Shown one piece after another: positions 17,940 to 26,396 of a stretch of 36,306 nt of DNA (positions are counted from its first letter, which is position 1; each line of letters opens with the position of its first letter). A program made the position numbers and the translations under genes. The DNA comes from an uncultured Hyphomicrobiales bacterium. Its GTDB lineage: Bacteria; Pseudomonadota; Alphaproteobacteria; Rhizobiales; Beijerinckiaceae. The DNA lies in contig CAIOVE010000041.1 of NCBI GenBank assembly GCA_903861645.1, positions 1-36,306 of the forward strand. The letters are read 5' to 3'. The notes under the pieces were generated by a model, which was given only the letters and a program-made list of their open reading frames with translations, was not told the origin of the DNA and searched no databases.

Positions 17940-19183
17940 GCGGCGCGCCCGTGGTTTCGGGCGCGCGCCTGACGGACGCGCAGCGGCTCGACTGGCTGCG
18001 GTTGATCCGCAGCGAAAGCATCGGGCCGAAAACATTTCGCGCCCTCGTCAACCGCTATGGCGGCGCGGGCGCGGCGCTTGACGCGCTGCCCGAACTCGCC
18101 CGGCAAAGAGGTCGCGATCTGCGCATCGCCTCGCGCGACGAGTGCCTGCGCGAATTCGCGGCGCTCGACGCGGTTGGCGCGCGCCTGATCGCGGTGGGCG
18201 AGCCCGACTATCCCTCCGCCTTGCGCGAAATCGACGCGCCGCCGCCCCTGATCGCCGCGCGCGGCCATATTCCCGTTCTGTCTCGGCCGATGGTCGCCAT
18301 CGTTGGCTCGCGCAATGCGTCGGCGGCGGGACTCGCCTTTTGCGAGCGATTGACGCGCGATCTCGGCGTCGCCGGTCTCGTGATCGCCTCGGGCCTCGCG
18401 CGCGGCGTTGACGCCCGCGCGCATCGCTCGGCGCTGGGCGTCGGCACGGTGGCTGTCCTCGCGGGCGGTCTCGATCGCATCTATCCCGCCGAACATGGCG
18501 CGCTCGCCGAGGAGATACTGGAGCGGGGCGCCCTGATCTCCGAAATGCCCATGGGCTATGAGCCGCGCGGGCGGGATTTTCCGCGCCGAAACCGCATCGT
18601 GTCCGGCCTGTCGCTGGGCGTCGTGGTCATCGAGGCGGCGCGCCGCTCGGGTTCGCTGATCACGGCGCGATTCGCCAACGAGCAGGGCAGGGAAGTTTTC
18701 GCCGTTCCGGGTTCGCCGCTCGATCCGCGCGCCGAGGGCGCCAATGGGCTTTTGCGCGAGGGCGCGACCCTGTGCACGCGGGGCGCCGACGTGCTGGACG
18801 CATTGGCGCCATTGATCGAGAGCGGCGTCGCGCCGCGCGTTCGCCTCGACGAGGACGCGCCCGGCGAGACGACGGAGCCGCTGTGGGATGAACTCGATCT
18901 CGTTTACGCGGGCCCTTCGCCCAGCACGGAAGCTGGCCATGAAATGGACGAACCCGCCGCGCCGTTGATCGTTGAACCCGTGGCGGCCGTCGGGAAGCGC
19001 GGCGATGTGGGAGACATCGTCGAGGCGCTCCTGTCCACGTCGCCCGTGGCTGTCGATGATCTCGCCCGCGCCGCAGGTCTCGCCGTGGGCGATGTGCGCG
19101 CGGCCTTGCTCGATCTCGAACTGGCGGGAAAGCTGGAGCGCCATGGCGGCGGGCTGGTGTCCCGTTGGCCGGACGCGCCGTGA
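17936..19183 (+). CDS. dprA: DNA-processing protein DprA (Smf)
   Basis: Loads RecA on single-stranded DNA during natural transformation; it is widespread even in bacteria not known to be competent. 415 residues from ATG 17936, which overlaps the plsY stop by 4 bp. Order: N-terminal SAM-like domain ([21 protein letters not shown]); Rossmann-like core with [34 protein letters not shown] and [12 protein letters not shown]; then a C-terminal winged-helix (about 345-410), as in many proteobacterial DprA proteins. The frame is open upstream to 17684, but that part lies inside plsY. Together with RuvX and the RadA upstream, the window carries several recombination genes. Confidence 0.95.
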   Translation: MSGAPVVSGARLTDAQRLDWLRLIRSESIGPKTFRALVNRYGGAGAALDALPELARQRGRDLRIASRDECLREFAALDAVGARLIAVGEPDYPSALREIDAPPPLIAARGHIPVLSRPMVAIVGSRNASAAGLAFCERLTRDLGVAGLVIASGLARGVDARAHRSALGVGTVAVLAGGLDRIYPAEHGALAEEILERGALISEMPMGYEPRGRDFPRRNRIVSGLSLGVVVIEAARRSGSLITARFANEQGREVFAVPGSPLDPRAEGANGLLREGATLCTRGADVLDALAPLIESGVAPRVRLDEDAPGETTEPLWDELDLVYAGPSPSTEAGHEMDEPAAPLIVEPVAAVGKRGDVGDIVEALLSTSPVAVDDLARAAGLAVGDVRAALLDLELAGKLERHGGGLVSRWPDAP

Positions 19184-19195
19184 GATGGCGGCCGG

Positions 19196-19453
19196 TCAGC
19201 CGTTGATGGCGTCGGTGAAGCCGCGGCGCGCCACGACCTCCGCCTCGGTGCGGGCGATCGAGAGCAGATAGGCGAGAAGGTCCAGTCGCGCGCGCGACGC
19301 CATCTCCATCATTTCCGTCGTCATTTGAGCGATATAGCCCGCTATTTCGGCCTCGGCCTCCTCGCGCGCGCGCCTCGGGGGAACGATGCGCGCTGGCTCG
19401 CGCGGCGTTCGCCGACGTTCGACGGGAAGCTTGCTGGCGCGGGAAAGGTTCAT
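19196..19453 (-). CDS. Small conserved-looking hypothetical protein (85 aa)
   Basis: Not recognised. The N-terminal third is basic and Arg/Pro-rich; residues about 30-75 look like one or two helices (EAEAEIAGYIAQMTTEMMEM, then LDLLAYLLSIARTEAEVVAR). No signal peptide or TM segment. I accept it as a gene because ATG 19453 has a clear ribosome site (GAGGG, about 6 nt upstream) and the upstream 200 bp are AT-rich, unlike neighbouring coding DNA. It is convergent with dprA (12-bp gap) and divergent from the secreted-protein gene at 19659. Function unknown; it could be a small regulator or adaptor. Confidence 0.6.
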   Translation of the reverse strand: MNLSRASKLPVERRRTPREPARIVPPRRAREEAEAEIAGYIAQMTTEMMEMASRARLDLLAYLLSIARTEAEVVARRGFTDAING

Positions 19454-19579
19454 TTTGCCCTCTGGACGCGATGGAGTAGAGTCGATTTGTTTGCCAATAG
19501 ATAGTTATCACAACCCAGGATTGTATCAACTGAAATTACACTTAAAAATACACATCTCGATCTCGGGCGAATTTATCGG

Positions 19580-19594
19580 GTTCACGCCCTGTTC
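19580..19594 (+). promoter_or_regulatory. Second GTTC-N7-GTTC motif (weak LexA-box candidate)
   Basis: GTTCacgccctGTTC lies in the AT-rich intergenic region, 64 bp before the start of the secreted-protein gene and 126 bp from the start of the minus-strand gene. It fits the alphaproteobacterial LexA repeat, but the spacer is GC-rich, unlike typical boxes. A CTGAAC at 19613-19618 also pairs with GTTCAG (19591-19596), so it could instead be half of an inverted repeat. About one chance match is expected in this window. Confidence 0.25.
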
Positions 19595-19658
19595 AGTCAC
19601 AATGGTTAATATCTGAACTCAGTCCCGCCTCCGGTTGGGACAAACGGAGTTGAAGATC

Positions 19659-20192
19659 ATGTTGCGCATCATCAGGCAGCGCGCGCTTTGCGCGGTTTTC
19701 GCTTCCCTCATCGGCCTGTCGACCGGGGAAGTCGCCACGGCGGCGCCCTTGAGCATGCCCGCGGCCAGCGTCCTGTCGCCGGCGGTCCATGTCGAGCAGG
19801 CGCGTTACAAGGCCCGCCCGGTTCAACGCCGGCCCGTGCGCCGCCGGCGCCATGGCGGCAACGCGGGCGCGGCGGCGGCGATCGGCGTCTTCGGCGCCGT
19901 GTTGGGCGCGGCCATCGCCAACAGCCAGCGCGAGGAAGAGTATTATCCCGGTCCGGTCTATCGCCGCGCGCCGGTCTATGATCCCGATCCCGGTTATTAC
20001 GAACCCAATCCGGGGTACGGCTACGACCCCGCGCCGGTCTATCGCGGCAATCCCGGCTATCGCGAGCAGCGGGTCTATCGTCCGCGGCCCGTGCAGCCGC
20101 AACCGCGTCAGGTTTACCAGCAACCCCGGCAGCCGCGCGTATATCAGGCGCCGCCCGCCAGCGGTCCGGTGAAGCGCACGGAAGGGCGCTGA
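19659..20192 (+). CDS. Secreted Pro/Tyr/Arg-rich hypothetical protein
   Basis: 177 residues. A likely Sec signal peptide (basic RIIRQR, hydrophobic core, cleavage near EVATA-AP) is followed by an Arg-rich segment, a short glycine-zipper-like hydrophobic stretch (AAAAIGVFGAVLGAAIA), and a C-terminal half of PVY/PGY repeats rich in Pro, Tyr and Gln. Proteins of this design are common in Rhizobiales and probably sit in the periplasm or outer membrane; the exact role is unknown. The start ATG 19659 has CGGAG about 9 nt upstream; a TTG at 19635 is less likely. Arg and Pro tracts could also fit a surface or cell-wall contact role. No catalytic motif seen. Confidence 0.75.
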   Translation: MLRIIRQRALCAVFASLIGLSTGEVATAAPLSMPAASVLSPAVHVEQARYKARPVQRRPVRRRRHGGNAGAAAAIGVFGAVLGAAIANSQREEEYYPGPVYRRAPVYDPDPGYYEPNPGYGYDPAPVYRGNPGYREQRVYRPRPVQPQPRQVYQQPRQPRVYQAPPASGPVKRTEGR

Positions 20193-20209
20193 ATGGTGCG
20201 CCCTCGCGG

Positions 20210-20704
20210 CTAGGTCGCGGGGGCGTCCTTCGGCGCTATGCGCTTCAACCGGTCCAGCGCGCCTTGCAGGATATAGGCGGCCGCCATCCGGTCGACGACC
20301 TCCGCGCGCCTGGCGCGCGAGACATCCTGCTCGATCAGCGAGCGGGTAACGGCGGCCGTCGACAGGCGCTCGTCCCAGAAGACGAATGGCCGGCCGTCGA
20401 GCGGCGCGAAACTGCGCACGAAGGCGCGGGTCGCTTGCGCCCGCGGCCCCTCGCTGCCGTCCATGTTGAGCGGCAAGCCGATGACGAAGCCGATCGCCTC
20501 GCGCGCGTCGGCGAGCTTGATGAGCGCCTGCGCGTCCTTGCCGAACTTGACGCGCTGGATGGTTTCGACCGGCGTCGAAAGCCGACGCTCCACGTCGGAC
20601 ACGGCGACGCCGATGGTCTTTGTGCCGAGATCGAGCCCGAACAGCCGCCCACGCGGCGGCAGGCGGGTGGCGAGTTCTTCCAGGGTGATGAGTGCCGAGG
20701 CCAT
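20210..20704 (-). CDS. ruvX: RuvX/YqgF-family Holliday junction resolvase-like nuclease
   Basis: RNase H-fold nuclease family implicated in pre-16S rRNA 5' processing and possibly Holliday junction cleavage. 164 residues from ATG 20704. Acidic active-site residues are present: Asp25 ([15 protein letters not shown]), Glu112 in WDERLST, and Asp138 in [19 protein letters not shown] is also characteristic. An in-frame start at 20740 is possible, but family homology begins after residue 15. It is divergent from gatC across about 100 bp, a common Rhizobiales arrangement. Confidence 0.93.
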   Translation of the reverse strand: MASALITLEELATRLPPRGRLFGLDLGTKTIGVAVSDVERRLSTPVETIQRVKFGKDAQALIKLADAREAIGFVIGLPLNMDGSEGPRAQATRAFVRSFAPLDGRPFVFWDERLSTAAVTRSLIEQDVSRARRAEVVDRMAAAYILQGALDRLKRIAPKDAPAT

Positions 20705-20801
20705 CGACCAGCGGTAGCACGCCGGGCCGCGTCCCGCCACGTTGCGCCGCGAAAGCGCGCGATGCTATAGGCGACCATCCATTCACGGGAAACAGACTGT
20801 C

Positions 20802-21089
20802 ATGTCCGTCGATCAGGCGACCGTCAGGCGCATCGCGCATCTCGCGCGCATCGCGGTGAACGAAGACGAGGTTCCGCACCTGCAACGCGAGCTCAACGCG
20901 ATGCTTTCCTTCGTCGAGGAACTCGGCGCGGTCGATGTTTCCGGCGTCGAGCCCATGACGTCGGTCATCCCGATGAAGATGGAATGGCGGCGCGATGAAA
21001 TCACCGATCATGCGGGCGCGGCCGCGGTCGTCGCCAATGCTCCCGTCAGCGAGGACCAGTTCTTCGTTGTGCCAAAGGTCATCGAGTAA
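20802..21089 (+). CDS. gatC: Asp/Glu-tRNA amidotransferase subunit C
   Basis: 95-residue subunit that wraps around and stabilises the GatA-GatB complex. Typical features: an N-terminal helix with [16 protein letters not shown], a [16 protein letters not shown] loop, and a C-terminal FFVVPKVIE tail. I start at ATG 20802, where homology begins; the longer frame from 20742 has no family support. gatA follows after 3 bp. The complex converts Glu-tRNA(Gln) and/or Asp-tRNA(Asn) to the amidated forms. Confidence 0.96.
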   Translation: MSVDQATVRRIAHLARIAVNEDEVPHLQRELNAMLSFVEELGAVDVSGVEPMTSVIPMKMEWRRDEITDHAGAAAVVANAPVSEDQFFVVPKVIE

Positions 21090-21092
21090 GCC

Positions 21093-22613
21093 ATGACAGA
21101 CCCCACACGCCTGACCCTCGCCGAGGCGCGCGACGCGCTGCGCGCCAGGAAACTCTCGGCGGGCGAATTGACCCGCGCGCATCTGGGCGCGGTTGAAAAA
21201 GCGCGCGCGCTGAATGCCTATATCGTCGAAACGCCGGAAAAGGCGCTCGCCATGGCGGAGGCCTCCGACGCGCGTCTGGCGCGCGGCGAGGCGGGGCCGC
21301 TTGAAGGCCTGCCGATCGGCGTCAAGGATCTCTACGCGACCGAGGGCGTGCACACGCAGGCGTGCAGCCACATTCTCGACGGCTTCAAGCCGCGCTACGA
21401 GTCCACGGTCACGAGCCAGCTCTGGCGCGATGGCGCGGTCATGCTCGGCAAGCTCAACATGGACGAGTTCGCCATGGGCTCGGCCAACGAGACATCTTAT
21501 TACGGACCCGTCGCCTCGCCCTGGTTGCCGCCGAACCGCGACGCCGATTGGGCGCGCGCGGCGCTCGCCGATCCCGGCAAGAAGGGATTGCTCACGCCCG
21601 GCGGTTCGTCGGGTGGTTCGGCGTCCGCGGTCGCCGCGCATCTGTGCCTTGCCGCGACGGCGTCCGACACGGGCGGTTCGATCCGCCAGCCCGCGGCCTT
21701 CACCGGCACGGTCGGCATCAAGCCGACCTATGGTCGCTGCTCGCGCTGGGGCATGGTCGCCTTTGCCTCGTCGCTCGATCAGGCGGGTCCCATCGCGCGC
21801 ACCACGCGCGATTGCGCGATCATGCTGGGCTCGATGGCGGGACACGATCCGCGCGACGCGACGAGCGTCGACGCGCCCGTGCCCGATTACGAAGCCGCCG
21901 TCGGGCGGTCGATCAAGGGTCTGAGGATTGGCATTCCGCGCGAGTATCGCATCGACGGCATGCCCGCCGAGATAGAGGCGCTGTGGAGCCGCGGCGTTGA
22001 ATGGCTGCGCGCCGCGGGCGCGGAAATCGTCGACATTTCGCTGCCGCACACGAGGCACGCGCTGCCGGCCTATTACATCGTCGCGCCGGCGGAGGCCTCC
22101 TCCAATCTCGCGCGCTATGACGGCGTTCGCTATGGCCTGCGCGTTCCCGGACGCGACATCGCCGACATGTACGAGCAGACGCGCCGCGCCGGCTTTGGCG
22201 CGGAAGTGCGTCGCCGCGTGATGATCGGCACCTATGTGCTGTCGGCGGGTTATTACGACGCCTACTATGTCCGTGCGCAGAAAATCCGCACGCTGATCAA
22301 GCAGGACTTCGAGAAGGTGTACGCCGATGGCGTCGACGCGATCCTCACGCCGGCGACGCCCTCCGCGGCTTTCGGCATTGGCGAGAAGGGTTCGGCCGAT
22401 CCGGTCGAAATGTATCTCAACGACGTGTTCACCGTGACGGTGAACATGGCGGGCCTGCCGGGCATCGCCGTTCCAGCGGGCCTGTCGGGCGATGGACTGC
22501 CGCTCGGCTTGCAGATCATCGGACGCCCCTTTGGCGAGGAGACATTGTTCTCCGTCGCGGAGGTGATCGAGCAATCCGCCGGTCGCTCGCCCTTGCCGGC
22601 GCGCTGGTGGTGA
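21093..22613 (+). CDS. gatA: Asp/Glu-tRNA amidotransferase subunit A
   Basis: Amidase-signature subunit that hydrolyses glutamine to supply ammonia. 506 residues. Catalytic Lys78 (GVKDLYA), cis-Ser172 (PGGSSGGSA) and nucleophile Ser196 ([13 protein letters not shown]). Between residues 141 and 166 it has an insertion ([11 protein letters not shown]...) of about 19 residues relative to the S. aureus enzyme numbering. ATG 21093 is 3 bp after the gatC stop. The 3' end overlaps a small ORF (see 22610). Confidence 0.97.
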   Translation: MTDPTRLTLAEARDALRARKLSAGELTRAHLGAVEKARALNAYIVETPEKALAMAEASDARLARGEAGPLEGLPIGVKDLYATEGVHTQACSHILDGFKPRYESTVTSQLWRDGAVMLGKLNMDEFAMGSANETSYYGPVASPWLPPNRDADWARAALADPGKKGLLTPGGSSGGSASAVAAHLCLAATASDTGGSIRQPAAFTGTVGIKPTYGRCSRWGMVAFASSLDQAGPIARTTRDCAIMLGSMAGHDPRDATSVDAPVPDYEAAVGRSIKGLRIGIPREYRIDGMPAEIEALWSRGVEWLRAAGAEIVDISLPHTRHALPAYYIVAPAEASSNLARYDGVRYGLRVPGRDIADMYEQTRRAGFGAEVRRRVMIGTYVLSAGYYDAYYVRAQKIRTLIKQDFEKVYADGVDAILTPATPSAAFGIGEKGSADPVEMYLNDVFTVTVNMAGLPGIAVPAGLSGDGLPLGLQIIGRPFGEETLFSVAEVIEQSAGRSPLPARWW

Positions 22614-22831
22614 AGGCGCCCTTCGCCATGGCGGTATCCATCGCCTGCCTCGGCGTGTTCGGCGCGCTTTGCCTCGTCGTGGCGTTCTTGCTGGCGGTTC
22701 TGCTCGTGACGTCAATGTGGCGTGGCGATGGTCCGGACGCCAGGGGCATCGTGGCGTCTGGCGCGTTGTTTGCCGCGGCGGGCTGGGGTTGTCGCCGGCT
22801 GGCGGCGTGGCTGTCGCCGTCGACGACATGA
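22610..22831 (+). CDS. Small two-TM hypothetical protein between gatA and gatB
   Basis: A 73-residue ORF starting at GTG 22610 and overlapping the gatA stop (GTGA). GTG 22607 or ATG 22628 are alternatives. It has two hydrophobic segments ([20 protein letters not shown] and [16 protein letters not shown]) and an Arg-containing linker, so it is likely a small inner-membrane protein. No family is recognised. Stop-start coupling and a TM pattern in a GC-rich operon favour a gene, but gatA-gatB are usually closer together, so it may be an insertion or an accidental ORF. Confidence 0.5.
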   Translation: MKAPFAMAVSIACLGVFGALCLVVAFLLAVLLVTSMWRGDGPDARGIVASGALFAAAGWGCRRLAAWLSPSTT

Positions 22832-22907
22832 GGCGTCGGCTTGTCGCGCGCCCGCGCGCGACCTACAAGATCACGCATATCAACATTTTCGAACGACCGA
22901 GGCCGCG

Positions 22908-24395
22908 ATGAACACGCACGCCAAGCCCTCCAAGCTCATCAAGGGCGCCACCGGCGACTGGGAGATTGTCGTTGGCATGGAAATCCACGCGCAGGTGAAC
23001 TCCCGCTCGAAGCTCTTCTCCGGCGCCTCGACCGCTTTCGGCGGCGATCCCAACAGCCATGTGTCGCTTGTCGACGCCGCCATGCCCGGCATGTTGCCCG
23101 TCATCAACGAGGAATGCGTCAAGCAGGCGGTGCGCACGGGTCTTGGACTAAAGGCTAGGATCAACAACCGCTCGACCTTCGACCGCAAGAATTACTTCTA
23201 TCCCGATCTGCCGCAGGGCTATCAGATATCGCAGTTCAAGAGCCCGATCGTGGGCGAGGGCGAGGTGATCGTCGACGTCTCGCCGACCGAGCAGATCACG
23301 GTGGGCATTGAGCGCCTGCATCTCGAACAGGACGCCGGCAAGTCGTTGCACGACCAGTCGCCGACCGACAGCTTCGTCGATCTCAACCGTTCCGGCGTCG
23401 CGCTGATGGAAATCGTTTCCAAGCCCGACATCCGTTCGGCGGAGGAGGCGCGCGCCTACGTCACCAAGCTGCGCACCATCCTTCGCTACATCGGCTCGTG
23501 CGATGGCGACATGGAAAAGGGCAACCTGCGCGCCGACGTGAACGTGTCCGTGCGTCGCCCCGGCGACGGGCTCGGCACGCGTTGCGAGATCAAGAACGTC
23601 AACTCCATCCGCTTCATTGGTCAGGCCGTCGAAACTGAAGCGCGCCGGCAGATCGCGATCCTCGAGGATGGCGGTTCCATCAATCAGGAAACGCGGCTCT
23701 TCGATCCCGCCCGCGGCGAGACCCGCGCGATGCGCTCGAAGGAAGAGGCGCATGACTATCGTTACTTCCCCGATCCCGATCTGCTGCCGCTTGAGTTTGA
23801 TCAGGCGTTCGTCGACGCGCTCGCGGCCGGACTGCCGGAATTGCCCGACGCCAAGAAGGCGCGCTTCATGCGCGACTACGGCTTGCCGGCCTATGACGCG
23901 GGCGTGCTCGTGGCCGATCGCGAGACCGCCGACTATTACGAGGCCGCCGTCCGACATGGCGGCGCGACGCGCGACGCGAAGATCGTCGCGAACTGGGTGA
24001 CGGGCGACATAGCCGCCTACGCGAATTCCATCGGCGTTGGCGTCGCGCAGACGCACATCACGCCGGCGCAGATCGCCGGCATCGTCGACCTCATCGTCGA
24101 TGGCTCCATCTCCGGCAAGATCGCCAAGGATCTGCTCGCGATCATCATCGCCGAGGACAAGAGCGGCGACCCGCGCGCCATCGTCGAGGCGCGTGGCATG
24201 AAGCAGGTCACCGACACCGGCGCCATCGAGGCCGCGGTCGTCGCAATCATCGAAGCCAACCCCGACAAGGTCGCGCAAGCGCGCGCCAAGCCGACGATGC
24301 TTGGCTGGTTCGTCGGTCAGGTAATGAAGCAGACGGGCGGCAAGGCGAACCCGCAAGCGGTCAACGATCTGCTGAAATCGAAGCTGGGAATCTGA
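22908..24395 (+). CDS. gatB: Asp/Glu-tRNA amidotransferase subunit B
   Basis: Kinase/amidotransferase subunit that phosphorylates the tRNA-bound Glu/Asp and attaches ammonia from GatA. 495 residues. Core motifs: [50 protein letters not shown], and a C-terminal YqeY-like tRNA-binding domain ending [15 protein letters not shown] 22908 chosen because homology starts near [12 protein letters not shown]; an upstream in-frame extension to 22722 overlaps the small ORF. A short hairpin (TCGCGCG/CGCGCGA, 22844-22861) precedes it. No classical terminator follows. Confidence 0.97.
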   Translation: MNTHAKPSKLIKGATGDWEIVVGMEIHAQVNSRSKLFSGASTAFGGDPNSHVSLVDAAMPGMLPVINEECVKQAVRTGLGLKARINNRSTFDRKNYFYPDLPQGYQISQFKSPIVGEGEVIVDVSPTEQITVGIERLHLEQDAGKSLHDQSPTDSFVDLNRSGVALMEIVSKPDIRSAEEARAYVTKLRTILRYIGSCDGDMEKGNLRADVNVSVRRPGDGLGTRCEIKNVNSIRFIGQAVETEARRQIAILEDGGSINQETRLFDPARGETRAMRSKEEAHDYRYFPDPDLLPLEFDQAFVDALAAGLPELPDAKKARFMRDYGLPAYDAGVLVADRETADYYEAAVRHGGATRDAKIVANWVTGDIAAYANSIGVGVAQTHITPAQIAGIVDLIVDGSISGKIAKDLLAIIIAEDKSGDPRAIVEARGMKQVTDTGAIEAAVVAIIEANPDKVAQARAKPTMLGWFVGQVMKQTGGKANPQAVNDLLKSKLGI

Positions 24396-25010
24396 CGACG
24401 TTCGTCGCTCGCGCGGCGGCGAGCGGCGTCGTCGCGCCAGCGCGTGATTCGGCGACTCGCGCGATTCACGCGCGCCGGCGGCGCGGATGAACCCGCGCAA
24501 GCCAAATAATCCACATGGCCGCGAAATTTTTTTTTGCTGGCTCGCGCTGCGATTAGTGGCGTCGTCGGAACACTTCGGATAGGGCCGGCGAGTCGCGCCA
24601 CGAAAGGCTTCCCCGAGCGCCGCCAACGGTCTCCGGACGGCGCGAACAATTTGGCGGACGGCGATACGTCGTCGCGCGCGTGAATCGGAAAAATGACGGA
24701 AAATACGCGATTTGTTGATGGCGCGTCACGCGCGATCGACATGTCCCGCGCATCTATATCGCGCCGCAAAATATCCGAACGGTCGCGTAACGAACGCGCG
24801 TTTGGCGCGTGGCGCGCGTGTCCGTTTTATTGATCGCGCGGAGGCGCCGCGGCGGAGGTAAACACGGCCTGGAAGTCGACGCGCGAACCTGTCTTGCGTG
24901 TTTTGTCGTCGGCGCAACTTGCACAAGCGATTAACCAAGGTACTTTAATCACGCCTGTCGTTGGCGCGCGAGGTTTTCGCGCGTCGACAAATTATCAGAG
25001 GGGACCTCAG
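24396..25010. other. 615-bp stretch without a recognisable gene
   Basis: No reading frame here looks real on either strand. It contains an inverted repeat GCGCGTGA/TCACGCGC (24440-24473), a small GCGCGG/CCGCGC hairpin (24481-24498), a T9 tract (24527-24535), many CGCG-rich short repeats, and a likely promoter near the right end (24919-24946). It may include the gatB transcript end, the leader of the histone-like gene, or a small RNA. I cannot tell which. Confidence 0.6.
24919..24946 (+). promoter_or_regulatory. Putative promoter of the histone-like gene
   Basis: TTGCAC, 16-nt spacer, TACTTT. It is followed by an about 60-nt leader and a ribosome site AGAGGGGAC before ATG 25011. A good sigma-70-type fit by eye. 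Confidence 0.5.
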
Positions 25011-25352
25011 ATGGCTAAGGCAGCTACGAAGAAGCGTAAACCGGCCAAGAAAGCCGCCGCGAAGAAGAGCGTTCGCAAGACCGCCGTGAAGAAGGGCGCC
25101 CGCAAGGCCGCCGCGAAGAAGGGCGCCCGCAAGGCCGCCGCGAAGAAGAGCGTCCGCAAGGCCGCCGTGAAGAAGGGCGCTCGCAAGGTCGCCGCCAAGA
25201 AGGGCGCTCGCAAGGTCGCCGCCAAGAAGGGCGCTCGCAAGGTCGCCACGAAGAAGGCGGCCACCAAGAAAGTCGCCAAGAAGGGCGCCGCCAAGAAGTC
25301 CGCCCGCAAGCCAAAAGCCCCGGTTGCTCCGTCCGAGCCGACCGCGTCCTGA
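25011..25352 (+). CDS. Histone H1-like lysine-rich DNA-binding protein
   Basis: 113 residues of almost only Lys, Ala, Arg, Gly and Val, with a short Pro-rich tail (PKAPVAPSEPTAS). From residue 18 it is a tandem of 9-residue units KKGARKAAA and variants (seven clear, two degenerate). This matches the C-terminal tail of eukaryotic H1 and bacterial Hc1/AlgP-type proteins that coat or condense DNA. Cytosolic, nucleoid-associated by inference. ATG 25011 has a strong ribosome site. The frame is open upstream to 24894, but that part lies in the leader and shows no composition bias. Nearby topA carries a similar Lys/Ala tail. Confidence 0.85.
   Translation: MAKAATKKRKPAKKAAAKKSVRKTAVKKGARKAAAKKGARKAAAKKSVRKAAVKKGARKVAAKKGARKVAAKKGARKVATKKAATKKVAKKGAAKKSARKPKAPVAPSEPTAS
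25062..25250 (+). repeat. 27-bp tandem coding repeat (about seven units)
   Basis: Each unit encodes KKxxRKxxx, and neighbouring units are close to identical at DNA level (for example AAGAAGGGCGCTCGCAAGGT recurs three times). Such repeats are prone to copy-number change, so the protein length may vary between strains. Confidence 0.85.
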
Positions 25353-25416
25353 TTGGCGAACATCCGTCGTGGCGACCGATTGTTCGGCGTCGCGGTGGAT
25401 TTGAAAATGGGGTCGA

Positions 25417-25453
25417 CCCCGTCGATCTCCGTGAACATCGGAGATCGACGGGG
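25417..25453. repeat. Perfect 15-bp inverted repeat (hairpin)
   Basis: CCCCGTCGATCTCCG, a 7-nt loop TGAACAT, then CGGAGATCGACGGGG. There is no T-tract on either side, so it is not a standard terminator. It lies between the histone-like gene and the convergent gene at 25545, just before a true terminator. It could be a REP-like element, an RNA-stabilising hairpin or a protein site. Confidence 0.8.
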
Positions 25454-25480
25454 ACCTCCCGTTAAATCGAGACAGCATTC

Positions 25481-25518
25481 AAAAGCCACGGGCGTTCGCG
25501 CGCCGTGGCTTTATTTTT
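25481..25518. terminator. Bidirectional intrinsic terminator
   Basis: Stem AAAGCCACGG/CCGTGGCTTT (25482-25512), extended by a GC-rich loop, followed by TTATTTTT on the plus side and flanked by AAAA on the other. It sits between the histone-like gene and the convergent secreted-protein gene, so it can serve both. Confidence 0.85.
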
Positions 25519-25544
25519 GAACATTGATCGCGCCAGGCGGCGCC

Positions 25545-25832
25545 CTATTTTTCGTCCAGGCAAGCGCGCGAGAAATCGCTCCACAGAAGATCGGCGGTTT
25601 GTCCTTCGCGCTTCATCCCCGACCAGCGCATGGCGCAGCGGCGCAACCGCGCGCGCAGCGTGTCCGGCGGCAGTTGCCGAACCGGATGGTCCTCGGGATT
25701 TTCCGGCGCCGACGTCGCGCCCTTGCCTATGCTGCGGGGGCGGGGCGGCGGCGCGGGTTGCGCCATCGGCGCGCCGCTCGATCCCATCGCGCCGAACATC
25801 AGAACGATCAACGCGATCCGTCGCGTCGCCAT
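25545..25832 (-). CDS. Small secreted hypothetical protein
   Basis: 95 residues from ATG 25832; an ATG at 25853 would add seven. A probable signal peptide (RRIALIVLMFGAMGSSGAPMAQ-AP) leads a Pro-rich linker and a C-terminal motif RCAMRWSGMKREGQTADLLW ending in a Cys and DEK. The W-x-x-M-K-x-x-G-x-T-x-x-L-x-W pattern recurs, to my memory, in short alphaproteobacterial proteins of unknown role. Two cysteines could form a disulphide in the periplasm. Both starts have weak ribosome sites. The longer frame to 25994 has no homology feel. Confidence 0.6.
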   Translation of the reverse strand: MATRRIALIVLMFGAMGSSGAPMAQPAPPPRPRSIGKGATSAPENPEDHPVRQLPPDTLRARLRRCAMRWSGMKREGQTADLLWSDFSRACLDEK

Positions 25833-26039
25833 GGGCGAAGCGTCCGTCGACATGCGATGAAAACCCGAGGGGAGTACAGGCCGTGCCAAACCGATCTTCC
25901 AATGCGCGCGTGGGGCAACCTGTCGGCGTCGCGGCGCTGGGTCAATAGCACGGCGATACCCGCGCGGAAGCGGATCCGTCAAGGATGCGGCCAAGTATGC
26001 GGCAATTAGACGGAAAGGTTGAACGAGGGCGTTGGCGGT

Positions 26040-26133
26040 TGGCGGAGACGGAGGGATTCGAACCCTCGATAGGGCTTTACAACCCTATAACGGTTTAGCA
26101 AACCGCCGCCTTCAGCCTCTCGGCCACGTCTCC
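26040..26133 (-). tRNA. tRNA-Ser (anticodon GCU)
   Basis: Minus-strand sequence begins GGAGACGTGGCCGAG at 26133 and ends with acceptor arm CGTCTCC, discriminator G and an encoded CCA (26042-26040). D arm, anticodon stem GCGGT/ACCGT with loop TTGCTAA (anticodon GCT), a long class II variable arm (ATAGGG...CCCTAT) and T arm with GGTTCGAATCC are all visible. It reads AGC/AGU codons. It lies upstream of the minus-strand secreted-protein gene. Confidence 0.96.
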
Positions 26134-26396
26134 AGTCCAAACCGGACGATACCGGCGATAGCCGGAAAGTCATCCCGTGAACGGCCGGGTTATGCCCGAG
26201 CGCGCCGTTCTTGGCAAGCGAGGCGCGGGCGTTTTGGTCCGCCCGACGGCTCGATCCGTCGCCGGCTTGTCGCGCGGGCGCCACGCTTCGTCGCCAAGGC
26301 CACCGCGCGCGCGCAAGGGCGTTGGAATGGCTGCGGTGGCATGTTACGAATTTTCATTATTGCCATTTCCTTGCCATCAATTTTGGAGTTTGCACG

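Noticed and set aside
19593-22829. 1078-codon minus-strand open frame across gatA, gatC and ruvX
   Set aside because: Spans several proven genes in an Arg/His-rich shadow frame; no ribosome site or homology.
24317-24769. 150-codon minus-strand ORF in the gap after gatB
   Set aside because: Runs antisense into gatB, is Arg-rich, and has no ribosome site or domain pattern.
24931-24948. CtrA-like TTAA...TTAA before the histone-like gene
   Set aside because: The half-sites are 10 nt apart instead of 7, so it does not fit the CtrA site. A similar pair near 36160 has 8 nt.
25062-25304. Repeats at the histone-like gene as a CRISPR array
   Set aside because: Units are contiguous, in frame and coding, with no unique spacers.
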